This document shows positions 33,380 to 43,691 of a DNA stretch of 64,000 bases, one piece after another. Position numbers and translations under genes: made by a program. Source of the DNA: Anastrepha obliqua (Eukaryota; Arthropoda; Insecta; Diptera; Tephritidae). Each line of letters begins with the position of its first letter. The first letter of the stretch is position 1. The stretch is from assembly GCF_027943255.1 (NCBI RefSeq), contig NC_072892.1, positions 167,278,792 through 167,342,791 on the forward strand, given 5' to 3'. Below the pieces are notes generated by a model that saw nothing but the letters and a program-made list of their open reading frames with translations, ran no database searches and was not told the origin of the DNA.

Positions 33380-36300
33380 TTATGGCTGAATTGTCTCTTG
33401 AATCCAATCCATATAGTCGCCTACTCTGGTGTAGACCCCCGGCCAGCCGTCTAGGCCACAGGGTGTTGGTCCGAACGACACAACACCCGCTAAAAAGTAG
33501 TAAGATAGTGCTTTCTTTGTATTATCCAAGCTAATCAGTGGTCCGCCAGAGTCGCCGCGGCATGAATCCACTCCTTCTTTTCCACCAGCGCATATTTGTG
33601 TTGATTCCAGTGAAATTTTTTCTGTTGCATATTTCTCACGGCATTTGCTCATAGGCACGCCAGCGACCTCTGCTTTCAGCTTAAGTGAGCTGGTCGATTC
33701 AGTCTCCGTTTTTCCCCAGCCAGCCACATCCATTACGATGCCATCAAAAGTAGCCGATCGTAGATTGGCACTCGCCGGCAAACAAATGGGCCGTATGAAG
33801 TCGGTGTATTGAATACTTTTAGTGAGCCGCAATAGTGCAATATCGTGAAATTGATTTCTCGACTCTGGAACATATTGTGGATGTGCTATTGCCTTCTCCA
33901 CTGGCACATCCGAATATGGTGGCGCACAATCCTTTTCGCCGCGTACATCAATCTCACAATCGGGGTTGGTGGTGGTATCCCATTCGCCAAGCCGCACGCC
34001 AGTCAATGACCAATCGCTCGGTATAGCTACGCCGTTGACGCAATGTGAAGCCGTGATGACGTAGCGTGAGTTTATTAGCGAGCCACCACAATGGTGTCCT
34101 TTTCTGCCGCCAGCTGTGAACAACATATTTTATTTTAATAAAATTGGTAGTTAATTAATATTGTTTGAAAATTATGTTCACTCACGTTTTGTGTACTCTA
34201 TAAGTGCCATCCAGGGGAATTCGTCGATTTTCGTTACGTTGCCGCCATAGATACGATTCGATAAGACGTTGCCGCACTGGCCAGGCTGTGGCAGCAGGTT
34301 GCTGGGAGTGACAGGTGGTGCCTGTGTGGTTGGTGTTACCGAAGGTATAGTAACGAAATTTCGGTAACGATCAGGACAACAAATCTGTCGATAAAAAAAA
34401 ATATAATAGTGGTGTGAATATGTTTTTATTTTCATAGTTAATCTTTTAGGTCTAACGAGTAAAAAAATTGAGATATTTTGCACTTTCTTGTAAGGCGTCA
34501 GTAGTGAACAATTCCCAGACAGTACCTTCTTGCTATCTCATCTTCGACTTTTGCCAAATAGAAAAATATATAATTTTACGCTATAGAACAACACATTAAA
34601 AAAAATTGAAACTTTTTATGGAAATAGTCAATCTTTAAGATTAAAATATCGCAAAATTGGTGAGTTTTTTGATGGAGATAATTGTCCGTGAAAAAGTCGA
34701 AATTGAAAAAGTTTCAAGGGGCTGGTTCCATTAGACTGGCAGACCAGACTATGATTTTTAAAAATTAAAGTCTATGCGAATAAGCAAATAATGATTCTGG
34801 AGCTAAAACACAACATTCGGATCAAGATTACTGAGCTCTATATGATATTTGTGAGCAGCCTGTAGACGTGCTCGTGGTAATTTTTTACATAAAATTTTTA
34901 ATAGCCGTATTTCGAATAAAAGAAATATTCTAATTTTTGACGTGATAACGTCTTATAATTCGATTTAACAGGCTGCACGCACGAAAAAATGTGTCGTTAC
35001 CTTGCTCATTAGTGTTACCTTGCTCTTCAGTGTTACCTTGCTCATTTGTCGTTACCTTGCTCATTGCATTGCATGAACTGCAAGCGAAAGCGCGGAACGA
35101 ACGACAAAGCAAACAAAGCAAACGAACGGCAACGTTCGACATCTTGCTCTCTCCTACTTAAGTGAGCGTATATATGTATGTATATGCGCATATGTACATA
35201 TATAAATTGACGTATTTGTATTTGCATATGCCTTCTTATTATATTTATTATATTATATTATTATATTATTATTATATTATTATTAATTTGATTTACTTGA
35301 CGAATTTAAAATAAAACCAAGTTTGTTAATAATACCTGTTGTTTTAATGTTATTATTATTTTTTGACGTGATAACGTCTTATAATTCTATGTAGCCGGCT
35401 GCACGCACCAAAATATGAGCAGGATGTTATGTTATGTTATGTTATGTTATGTTATGTTATGTTATGTTATGTTATGTTATGTTATGTTATGTTATGTTAT
35501 GTTATGTTATGTTATGTTATGTTATGTTATGTTATGTTATGTTATGTTATGTTATGTTATGTTATGTTATGTTATGTTATGTTATGTTATGTTATGTTAT
35601 GTTATGTTATGTTATGTTATGTTATGTTATGTTATGTTATGTTATGTTATGTTATGTTATGTTATGTTATGTTATGTTATGTTATGTTATGTTATGTTAT
35701 GTTATGTTATGTTATGTTATGTTATGTTATGTTATGTTATGTTATGTTATGTTATGTTATGTTGTGTTGTGTTGTGTTGTGTTGTGTTGTGTTGTGTTGT
35801 GTTGTGTTGTGTTGTGTTGTGTTGTGTTGTGTTGTGTTGTGTTGTGTTGTGTTGTGTTGTGTTGTGTTGTGTTGTGTTGTGTTGTGTTGTGTTGTGTTAT
35901 GTTATGTTATATTATGTTATGTTAATGTTAACTCATTCTCTATATCCATACAAAATATCTATCAAACAAATAAAATTAAAATTTTCTTTTGAAAAATGCA
36001 ACCATTCAATCAGTATTTTCTTATGACGTTATCACGTTAAACTATCGTCAGTAAACCGACTTTACAGACAACCTCTTTTTCTCATTTTTTGGTTTAACAC
36101 AAAACTAGGTGCGTCTTTCAAAAGGCCCTTTTGCATAATGTTAATGGAATTTTTTAATATCTAATAAATGAATGATATCTTCGAATATAGGGGTTTTCAG
36201 TAAGAGCGCTTCAACGTTTGAACTTTTTTGAATAAAACACAAACGGTTTGACTTTTTTAACTAATTTTTTTTATTATCGAGTTTGAACATATACATTTAA

Positions 36301-39300
36301 GTATGAAATTCGATTTCTTTTGCATGACCACCGCGTGCACGTTTTACGAAGTCCAATCGTTGAACCCAATTTTCGACCACTCTTTTGCATACAGCGGCCG
36401 AAATTCCAACAATTTCGCGTTCAATATTGGCTCTGAGCTCACAAATCGTCGCCGGCTTGTTACTGTAGACCAATGACTTCACATAACCCCAAAACGGAAC
36501 GGCTTGTTAAATGTCCCGTAAAATGGCCGTAATGCTCTTAAAGTAGCAGCAACAGAACGATTATTTTCATAAAAAATTTGCACGATTTGCAATCCTTGCT
36601 CAAGTGTGTAGCGTTCCATGATGAAATGTATACTACTGAAGTTTACAAATGACAAGCGAAAAATAAAAAATATTGCGTCGTTCGCCCTCCCTATCGGAAA
36701 AAAGTTGAAGCGCACCTATTGAATAACCCTATATTAGACAATTGATGAGGGGTTCTCGTATCCTCGAACGCTATAATTCAAGATGCGCTCGAAATTTATG
36801 CAACTTCTTACCAGAATACCTTTAGGACACCGTGCATATTAAATGTTCTGACCTACTTTTTTAAATTAATCTTTGTTATAAAAAGTTACCCTTCCTCAGT
36901 CTCAAAATTGAGTACCGTAATTCCCAAAAAAATTGTTAATTGTTTCAGTACAGACTCCTGATTGCTTGACACACTTCGTATAACGTCCCTCCAATATTTT
37001 CATATCCTTCTAAAAATACCTATACAATTTCTCGAAGCTCTCAAAGTATCCCTTTATTTCATCGAGTCCTCTTTCACTTGATTCAAACCTCTTTCTACCG
37101 AATCATTTCATCATATTTGGAAACAGTTCATATTCATTGGCGGCCGTCACCGAATGAGTTTGTGCGTGACTGCTATTCGATTGTCTCGGGCTCAGAACAC
37201 ACATTAGCGGTCACTTCTCGGTGGATAATGGCGAACCTCTGAGTGTATGTCTATCATAAAAATCCATCTGCCGTTTGAAAGGATATAATCAACGCCGGTT
37301 CAGGCAACCCATAACCCTTCCTGAGGATAAACTGAGAACGCTCACAAACATTCTCACAGATCATCGCAGATTACGTAGTCCTCTGCACGGGATTGTGATA
37401 TGGTCCACTGACTCCTATCGGTTCTGCGACCAGCCCCCGGAGACTGCAGTACACCTTCTTCTCGAACGTGACACTATAGTGCGAAGAAGGTTGACGCATC
37501 TAGGAAGAAATGTACATTCGCTCAGCCGGACCCAGCTCTATTTTAGGTTTATTAAGGGTAGGGGCTTGGGTCCTTGATTTTCACAGTACTGTAGTCTTAC
37601 AATTCATTAAAAAATTGTCTACCTAAAATTGTCTGCGTCTGGATAGAGCAGGAAAACGGCATAGGCGGTGCGAGATCGTCTCTGTCTCTCTGCCGCGTCC
37701 GTGCCCCGTTATAACGGAAATCAGTGTGCTAAGTCGATGCTTATTTTGGCTTAGCAGAGATTCGGTGCGTTTAGCATTAAGAGTCGGTCACAATTATCGG
37801 CGATTGTGTAAGTGATATCATGACGCCATCCTGTCCTTACTATTTCCTCAAGGATAAATAGCTTACATATTTGTAAGGGTGTGCCTATGTCATTGGCTAT
37901 GTACTCATCGGTCAGCTTGCTGTCAAGTCTCGCTACTTCATTGGCCATACAATTACCCTTGTAATAGAAGGAGTAGGCGAGTAGTGCATGATTCACCAAG
38001 CTGGGACGCTCTAAAATGCCAGCTAGGATATAACCGTGGCCGTAGCCCAAGTTTAACCACTTACTTAAGGTGTTCAACCTTATTACCGCACTGCGAGTGA
38101 TAAATAATATATTGTCTGCAGATCTACAGAGAAGAGGTTTCATGGCGCATATAATGCATTCGAGGATGTGGTTGACATTATGCCGGTTATGAGAATAGAT
38201 CCGAGTCTTTAAATCTTATCAACTCTTTTAATGTTCACACCCCTCTCAAGGGCACTCTACCATACTACAATACCACAATAGAGGATTGACCTAACTACCG
38301 CTGTGTAAAGGACGAATTACTAAGTCTAAACATTTTTTTTTTTTTTTTGTTTTTTGCAGTTAACAATTTTTTATATGTTTTTATAAAAGTCCAACAAAAA
38401 AAAATATATAACTCAAACCTCCAGACTCGCAAATTTTTCAAAAATGTCGTTGATTTTTGAAAATTTTTTTTCGCTGAGGTGCTAAGCATATCTTCTAGAA
38501 GTTGAAAAGTTTGATGACAGTTTTTTTAAATTTGCTAAATTTCTTTGAATTTTTTACAAAGTTTGGACCTTTGATAAATTTAAATTCATTTGTCAGAATT
38601 AAAAAAAAAAGATTTCGGTCCGCAGTTTAATAGTCTATTAAATTTATACAATAATAAGGTGAAACCTCGGAAAGGCTCAATATTCTCATTAATTTTTCAT
38701 TTTCCCTTCCCCCTGTTATGCTTTTCCTTCAAATAACGAATGCACGTATTTTTTTTTAAACGAAGAAAGCTCCCATAAAACTTTCCCAGAATCGCTCTAA
38801 ATACTTCTGCTCAAATATGAACGAGACTTTATCAATAAAACGGTCCGCGGATGACATATGGCAAAAATAAATTTTTTGTTGGATGGTAGGACTGATATGT
38901 CACATAGTTTGTTTTCTGTGCTACTGTAAACAAGTCAAGCTCGAGTGCGTGCTTCGAATTTAACGATGGAAATTCAAAGAATTTGTTTGAAATTTTGTTA
39001 TTCCAACAAAATTTCGGCTTCAGACGCCTTAAAAATGTTGCCGACAACCTATGGGGACTCTGCTCTATCGCGTGCACGTGTTTTCCAGTGTTACAAATCG
39101 TTTAAAGAGGGCCGTACAACAACCCAAAAAACCACGCCAAAAATTAAGGTTATGCTGACTGTTTTTTTTCGATTACGAAGGTGTGGTGCACACGGAGCCC
39201 CTTCCGCAAGGCCGATCGGTTAACGCTGAATATTATTTAGACGTTTTAAAGCGTTTGCGCGAGAACATTCGTCTTAAAAGGAAGGAATTGTGGGACAACA

Positions 39301-40334
39301 AGTCATGGTTCTTGCATCACGATAATGCACCAGCTCACACATCACGTCTTGTTCGCGATTATTTGAACAAAACTAATGTTAATATCGTTTCGCAAGCACC
39401 GTATTCGCCTGATATGGCTCCATGTGACTTTTTCCTGTTTCCCAAGCTCAAGTTGCCGCTCCGCGGAAAACATTTTGAGACAATTGAAGTCATAAAAGAG
39501 AATTTGAAGAAGGAACTGAAATCCATACCGAAATCGGCCTTCCAGAAATGCTATGATGATTGGAAAAAACGTTGGCATATGTGTATCGCCTCCAATGGTG
39601 ATTACTTTGAAGGAGATAAAATAAATATTGAACAATCATTAACCGTTTGTGTTTTATTAAATCAGTCTTGTTCAATTTTTTAGCAGAAGGTATGTATGAA
39701 AATTTAGTTTTGATGCGCATTAGTATTTCTTTTGTTTTAAAGGTATGTAGAGCATGAAATAACTAAAATCTTATTTGTAGTGGCCCCACGTAAACAGGAT
39801 TTGTTAATCGTTGGCAAAAATTTGCACATTCTCTTTTTATTTCCCCCTTGTAAGTACAATAAATTAATTACATTTTCTCTCGGCTTCAACTAGTCACTTT
39901 CTCCAAGCTCGATATAAAATTCCTCTCACGAGGCGTGTGCATGTATGCATGCATTAGGGTCCTCACAATTTAACCTTAAAATTATGAAAAATTATGTATT
40001 CTTAGCGTTCATTACACCGATTTCTCGGCATACTCGTCCATACGTCCCCAGCGCGTTTGCCACAAACTCGTAAACCTACTCAACCTTCTTCATATATAAA
40101 ATTAAATGAGCGAGTTGCATATCTTCTATGATCTTACCAGCACTTTGCCATTTTGGTAGCCGCACTGACTCCGACTCAAATACAGCCTATCCGAATCAAG
40201 CAGCGGCGTGGAAAGCAGCAAATTGAACAAATATTTACAATCATCCAGGACGATGCACAGCGCACGCTCGCGGTTCGGCGTGATACAGCGTCCAAAGTTG
40301 GGCACATCAGTAGCTTCGTTGGGGAAATAGAATT
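33380..40334 (-). CDS. CLIP-domain serine protease B, tandem paralogue (signal-peptide exon not found)
   Basis: Three exons on the minus strand: 40334-40138 (197 nt, CLIP domain: RCITPN, ALC, DDC, SQCGYQ), 34384-34186 (199 nt, ICCP, proline-rich linker, SNR|IYGGNVTKIDEFPWMAL activation site) and 34113-33380 (734 nt, S1 domain to TAA). Phases match those of protease A and the first and last of these exons have identical lengths in both genes. The triad is intact: His in TASHCVNG, Asp in HDIALLRL, Ser in GVDSCRGDSGGP; the Asp before SC predicts Arg/Lys cleavage. The linker is shorter than in A and rich in Pro/Thr. The CLIP-to-linker intron is about 5.75 kb and holds HINE, mariner, LINE and SINE copies. 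The expected 5' signal exon (phase 1) was not recognised to the right of 40334. Probably a functional secreted zymogen like A. Confidence 0.88.
34939..36075 (+). mobile_element. Array-bearing Helentron-like element, copy 2
   Basis: Begins GACGTGATAACGTCTTATAA after a T run, then CAGGCTGCACGCACGAAAAA and a minisatellite of GTTACCTTGCTCATT-type units (35000-35070). It continues with the CGAAAGCGCGGAACGAACGA block and, at 35365, a second copy of the left terminus (GACGTGATAACGTC, CCGGCTGCACGCAC) before a long pentanucleotide array. The right block ends ACAGACAACCTC at 36075 before another T run. The left motif and ...ATGACGTTATCACGTTAAA near the right end are inverted versions of one another (subterminal inverted repeats). 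No target duplication, which fits a Helentron/HINE-type element. Confidence 0.72.
35424..35912 (+). repeat. (ATGTT)n array switching to (GTGTT)n
   Basis: About 67 TTATG units (35425-35760), then abruptly about 27 TTGTG units (35761-35897), then a few TTATG/TTATA units. Long ORFs translating to MLCYV/VLCCV repeats in three frames are artefacts of the 5-bp period. Confidence 0.95.
36190..36729 (-). mobile_element. mariner-like element, internally deleted, with TIRs
   Basis: 540 bp between GGGGTTTTCAGTAAGAGCGC and the inverse GGGTTATTCAATAGGTGCGC, in TATA-rich flanks. The minus strand starts MERYTLEQGLQIVQIFYENN (36610) and after about 45 codons is joined to the C-terminal tail of the same kind of transposase (ICELRANIEREIVGISAAVC, NWVQRLDFVKRARGGHAKEI), with a frame change at the join. 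The catalytic core is gone. Confidence 0.8.
37139..37278 (+). mobile_element. Diverged, truncated SINE copy
   Basis: GGCGGCCGTCACCGAATGAG head, GTGCGTGACTGCTATTCG, and body to CTGCCGTTTGAAAGG, where LINE sequence begins. The B box is degraded. Confidence 0.62.
37285..37600 (+). mobile_element. LINE C-terminal fragment
   Basis: Encodes ILTDHRRLRSPLHGIVI, FCDQPPETAVHLLLERDTIV, RRRLTHLGR: the Cys/His-knuckle and tail region of an RNase H-bearing LINE ORF2, with minor decay of the knuckle (first Cys lost). Confidence 0.65.
37750..38330 (-). mobile_element. LINE fragment, RT-to-RNase H region
   Basis: Minus strand. 38330-38220 encodes the RT C-terminal motif (AVVRSILYCGIVVWWSALER). 38143-37751 encodes the connection (RSAVIRLNTLSKW..GYGHG) and then jumps to RNase H end sequence (GNCMANEVARLDSKL, GTPLQICKLFI). 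Similar in type to the fragment at 1-545. Not intact. Confidence 0.65.
38960..39640 (+). mobile_element. mariner, internally deleted transposase
   Basis: The first 50 codons (MEIQRICLKFCYSNKISASD, ARVFQCYKSFKEGR) are the first HTH of a mariner transposase. They are then joined to TPKIKVMLTVFF, and after a frame change to the C-terminal two-thirds (39183-39638): HTEPLPQGRSVNAEYYLDVL, LHHDNAPAHTSRLV, YSPDMAPCDFFLFP, spaced DD34D, ending INIEQ. The segment with the first catalytic Asp is deleted. TIR limits were not resolved. Lies in the large intron of protease B. Confidence 0.78.
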
Positions 40335-41215
40335 CTGTGGATCAGAACAAAAAAGAAACTGCGTGAAAAAAATCAGCTTCAAAGTGGCTTACATGCAGTA
40401 CATACATACATAAATGAGTACATACATATGCATGTATGTACAGGTTTGATGAGAATGCAATAAAATAGGCTGAGTGGATGAATTCACGATTATGAATACG
40501 TAAATACAAATATGTAAATGTTTATTTTTTTATTTATGTATAGCACATTTTGCATTTGAAAACAAAGATTCTCTAAAATTCACAAATATTTTTCGACATT
40601 GTCAAACTGGTTTAAAATTTGGCAAGCCTTATTTCAAATTAGCAGAAATGCGAAAATAATTACTCGTAGGGTTACCGACTTTTTGTGTTTGCACAACAAA
40701 AAATATTAAGCACTTTGCATACAAATTAACAAGTTAAAAAAATTTACTCAGAAAAAAGTTGAGTACATACATACATACATAAATACGAACATGTGTATGT
40801 GCACATGTAGCGAAATGAAACATACAACACGAAATACTTACAGGTTATTTACAACCTACTTGAAGGTTATTTTGTTGAAGCGGTTTGATCTCACAAAATA
40901 TTTGTCTTACATTGTTAAATAAATAATTTTTAGCACATCAGTAACTTGCGGCCTTATAACAGGTCAAAAAAAGATAGTATTGCTTGGGATGTTTTTGAAA
41001 AAAAAAAAAAAATCTTGTCAAATTTTCATTTTACAAAGCATTTGACTTCTTAATTTTTAAGAGCTATTTACCAATTTTATACATCTTCTGTTCAAAATTT
41101 GTCAATTTGTCAAGATGTGCCAATTAAGTTCCGGGAATTTGGTTATAACTCGGGAACTGTCAGCACAGCGTCGAAAACTTTAAACGAAAATTAGTAAGAT
41201 GCTATTAAAAATACA
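40335..41215. other. A+T-rich spacer upstream of protease B CLIP exon
   Basis: Probably intron 1 of protease B. Simple ATACATACATA runs at 40400-40440 and 40760-40790. No coding exon or repeat recognised. Confidence 0.4.
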
Positions 41216-41600
41216 TATAAAGGGTGGTTAAAGTTCAAGGGCCGATGTTGAATATGAACTACACCTAAACGTCAACGATACCGTTGGACTTCTTTCTTTG
41301 GGGTTATTTGAAAGAAAAGGTGTACGTCGATAAGCCAGCAACAATTCAAGAGCTGGATCAGATAATTCAGCACATTAACGGCATAGAACCTCAATTATGC
41401 CTCAGCATCAGCGAAAATTTGGACCATCGGATGGAGGTGTGCCGCTGAGGCCACGGCAGCCATTTGGCCGATATTTTATTCCATACGTAATTGAGCCATA
41501 TAAATATTATCATAATAAAGAGAAATGACAATAATTTCCTAAAAAAATTCTATTTTATTCAAAATCAACACCGGCCCTTGAAACTTAACCACCCTTTATA
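41216..41600 (+). mobile_element. Tc1/mariner-superfamily MITE carrying a transposase tail
   Basis: Ends AAAGGGTGGTTAAAGTTCAA and the inverse AAAGGGTGGTTAAGTTTCAA, with TA-containing flanks. The interior encodes the transposase C-terminal segment IPLDFFLWGYLKEKVYVDKP, TIQELDQIIQHINGIEPQL, then a stop. The amino-terminal 80% is missing. Confidence 0.8.
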
Positions 41601-41602
41601 AT

Positions 41603-41911
41603 TAGCGCGTACACTTCTGTTAGGTGTTTGGCCGAGCTCTTCCTCCTATTGGTGACGTGCGCCTTCAGGTTTTTCCACAAATGGGACCTACAGTTCTAAG
41701 CCGATTCCGAAAGACAGCTGATTTTTTATGAGGAGCTTTTTCGTGGCAAAAATACACTCGGAGGTTTGCCTTTGCCTGCCGAGGAGCGACTGCAATTAGA
41801 CTAAAACTCTTTCTATCATTTGTTCATGTGTCATGTTCATCTGTTTCATGCACGGAGATTCGAACCTACGCACTCCCGAATGATAGTCACGCACCAACCA
41901 TTCGGTAACGG
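41603..41911 (-). mobile_element. tRNA-derived SINE copy
   Basis: Tail starts directly at the TA-rich right edge of the MITE ending at 41600. Head with inverse B box (gattcgaacc, about 41850) and degraded A-box end at 41911. Confidence 0.83.
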
Positions 41912-42031
41912 TAAACATATGCACAAACAGTGGTGAACAAAGTATTGACACAGCAGGATACTTCCACTTTAACATTATTTTTTGTCCACTTATGAAGTGA
42001 TTTTTAATCACAAAAAAATTATCAGTTATAC

Positions 42032-42328
42032 AGGGCCCGCCATCTATCGTTACGGATTTGAACTAGGTATTATTTGATGCACTGAAGACCAACATACGCG
42101 ATGTCATAGCTGAAATACAGCCGCATACAATCGAAAATGTGTTGAAAAATTGGACCGATCGTATGGGATGATGCATTGCTAGCCGAGGCAGCCATATGAA
42201 TGAAGTTGTATTCCATCATTAACCGGAAGGATTGAACTTCAAAATAAAAAAAACAGTTTGGAAAAATATTGAGTAGTTTCTTTGTTATAGCGTTTTTAAT
42301 TCCGTAAAGTTATATGGCGGACCCTTTA
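42032..42328 (+). mobile_element. Second TIR MITE with transposase tail
   Basis: 297 bp. Ends CAGGGCCCGCCATCTATCGT and the inverse AAGGGTCCGCCATATAACTT, in TA flanks. The interior reads LKTNIRDVIAEIQPHTIENV, LKNWTDRMG, the extreme C-terminus of an IS630/Tc1-like transposase. A different family from 41216-41600 but the same architecture. Confidence 0.78.
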
Positions 42329-42351
42329 TTTATTAAATTTTTGTTATTATT

Positions 42352-42650
42352 CGCCGTAGCCGAATGGGTTGATGCGTGCTTACCATTCGGAATTCACAGA
42401 GGGAACGTTGGTTCGAATCTCGGTGAAAACACCAAAATTAAGGAAAACATTTTTCTAATAGCGGTCGCTCCTCGGCGGGTAATGGCAAACCTCCGAGTGT
42501 ATTACTGCCATGAAAAAGCTCCTCATAAAAAAATATCTGCCGTTCGGTCCCTCCATTTGTGGAACAACATCAAGACGCACACCACAAATAGGAGGAGGAG
42601 CTCGGCCAAACACCCAAAATGGGTGTACGCGCCAATTATATATATATATA
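42352..42650 (+). mobile_element. tRNA-derived SINE, plus-strand reference copy
   Basis: Best-preserved plus-strand copy. A box TAGCCGAATGGG at about 42357 and B box GGTTCGAATCTC at 42410-42421, spaced as in a tRNA gene. Then a body (ATGGCAAACCTCCGAGTGTA...) and GTGTACGCGCCAATTATATA tail of TA repeats. Precedes a Tc1 remnant. An open frame runs across it but is fortuitous. Confidence 0.87.
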
Positions 42651-42654
42651 AATT

Positions 42655-43440
42655 GAAATCTGAAGTTGAAAATGAGACTAGAAAACAATTTAGCACCCAA
42701 ACTATACGCCGGGTTTGCATAGTGCTGGTTATCATGGTGCATAGTGCAATGTTAGGAAAAAGCTCTTCGTGAGTAGTGTCAATCGGGGTAAACGGATTTC
42801 ATTCGCAAAAGATCATGAAAAATATGACCAAACGTTTTGGAACCAAGTCATATTTTCTGATGAGTGTAAGTTGAGTATCTGTGGATCTGATGGGCGTGAC
42901 AAAGTTTGGAGAAAAGTTAACGCGTAATTGGATCCAAACAATATGACCGGCACTGTGAAGCATGGAGGGGGCTCTGCGATGGTTTGGGGATGTATGGCTG
43001 CAAACGGGGTTGGAAACTTGGTATTTATCGAAAATATTATGGACCGATATGGTTATTTAAATATTTTTAAAAACATTTTAAAAGAAAGCGCTACGAAATT
43101 GGGCCTTGGTGGAACGTTTATCTCCCAGCAGGATAATGACCCTAAGAACACATCCAACATTGTACGAGAGTGGCTGTTATACAATGTGCGAAAACAGCTG
43201 AAAACACCGACACAGTCCCCGGATACCAACCTAATCGAACATTTATGGGAACATTTAAAGCGGAAAATACGTAAACATCCGATTAGAAATAAGGAACAAT
43301 TGAAAAACTTCCTTCAAGAGGAATGGAATAAAATACCCCCAGCTGTAACTGAAAACTTGGTGAAATCAATGCCATCATGACTTAAAGCGATTGTAAAGTC
43401 TAATGGTTATCCTACCAAACATGTACTAAGATTTGATTTT
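42655..43440 (+). pseudogene. Tc1-like transposase, decayed
   Basis: Reads KLKSEVENETRKQFSTQTIR, then, with frame changes, FAKDHEKYDQTFWNQVIFSD followed by ECKLSICGSDGRDKVW and an amber-type stop (TAA at about 42926). 42928-43380 is then open: GTVKHGGGSAMVWGCMA, QQDNDPKNTSNIV, SPDTNLIEHLWEHLKRKI. All three catalytic acids (SDE, QDN, LIE) are visible, spaced DD34E. Frameshifts and stops inactivate it. It is related to but distinct from the Tc1 at 27.3 kb. A possible left end (CAGTGGTGAACAAAGTATTG) lies at about 41930 and a possible right end near 43700. Confidence 0.75.
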
Positions 43441-43691
43441 AATTATGTTTTTGATTTCACAAATCAATAATATGATGAGCTGTATACTTACTTCTGAGGC
43501 ATGAATTTTTATAAAGTTTAGTATAAAAAGCTATAATTTTGTTCCTTTTTAAATTTTGTCATTATTTGGATTAAATATGATTTTTGTATTTCATTCATGT
43601 ACATAAAACTCAAGTTTGTTATAACTTGGGCTGTTTGAAGGAATCGATTTGGGGAAAATTGAAAACGTGTCCGGTGTATACTTACTCCTGT

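Larger units (their letters stand above)
34487..36137 (+). mobile_element. mariner-like element interrupted by Helentron-like copy 2
   Basis: The left part 34487-34938 and right part 36076-36137 together match the element at 59605-60737: AGGCGTCAGTAGTGAACAAT at the left, GCCGTATTTCGAATAAAAG near 34905, and, after the insertion, CTAGGTGCGTCTTTCAAAAG at 36108. The coding remnant corresponds to IEQRxxxIKxxxENGRSxxK in broken form. The insertion falls in a T run. Confidence 0.68.

Noticed and set aside
35415..36026. Long ORFs translating to repeated MLCYV/VLCCV (also at 9.2 and 51.6-52.3 kb)
   Set aside because: They arise because a 5-bp repeat without stop codons is open in several frames. There is no gene context and the arrays lie inside mobile elements.
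36479..36715. Host gene starting MERYTLEQGLQIV
   Set aside because: It is the start of a deleted mariner-like transposase between TIRs at 36190 and 36729.
40153..40413. Plus-strand 86-codon ORF
   Set aside because: Antisense of the protease B CLIP exon, which has splice sites and six conserved Cys.
42352..42430. tRNA gene
   Set aside because: Boxes A and B are present but the sequence continues for over 200 bp as a repeated family and the cloverleaf is not kept; it is a SINE.
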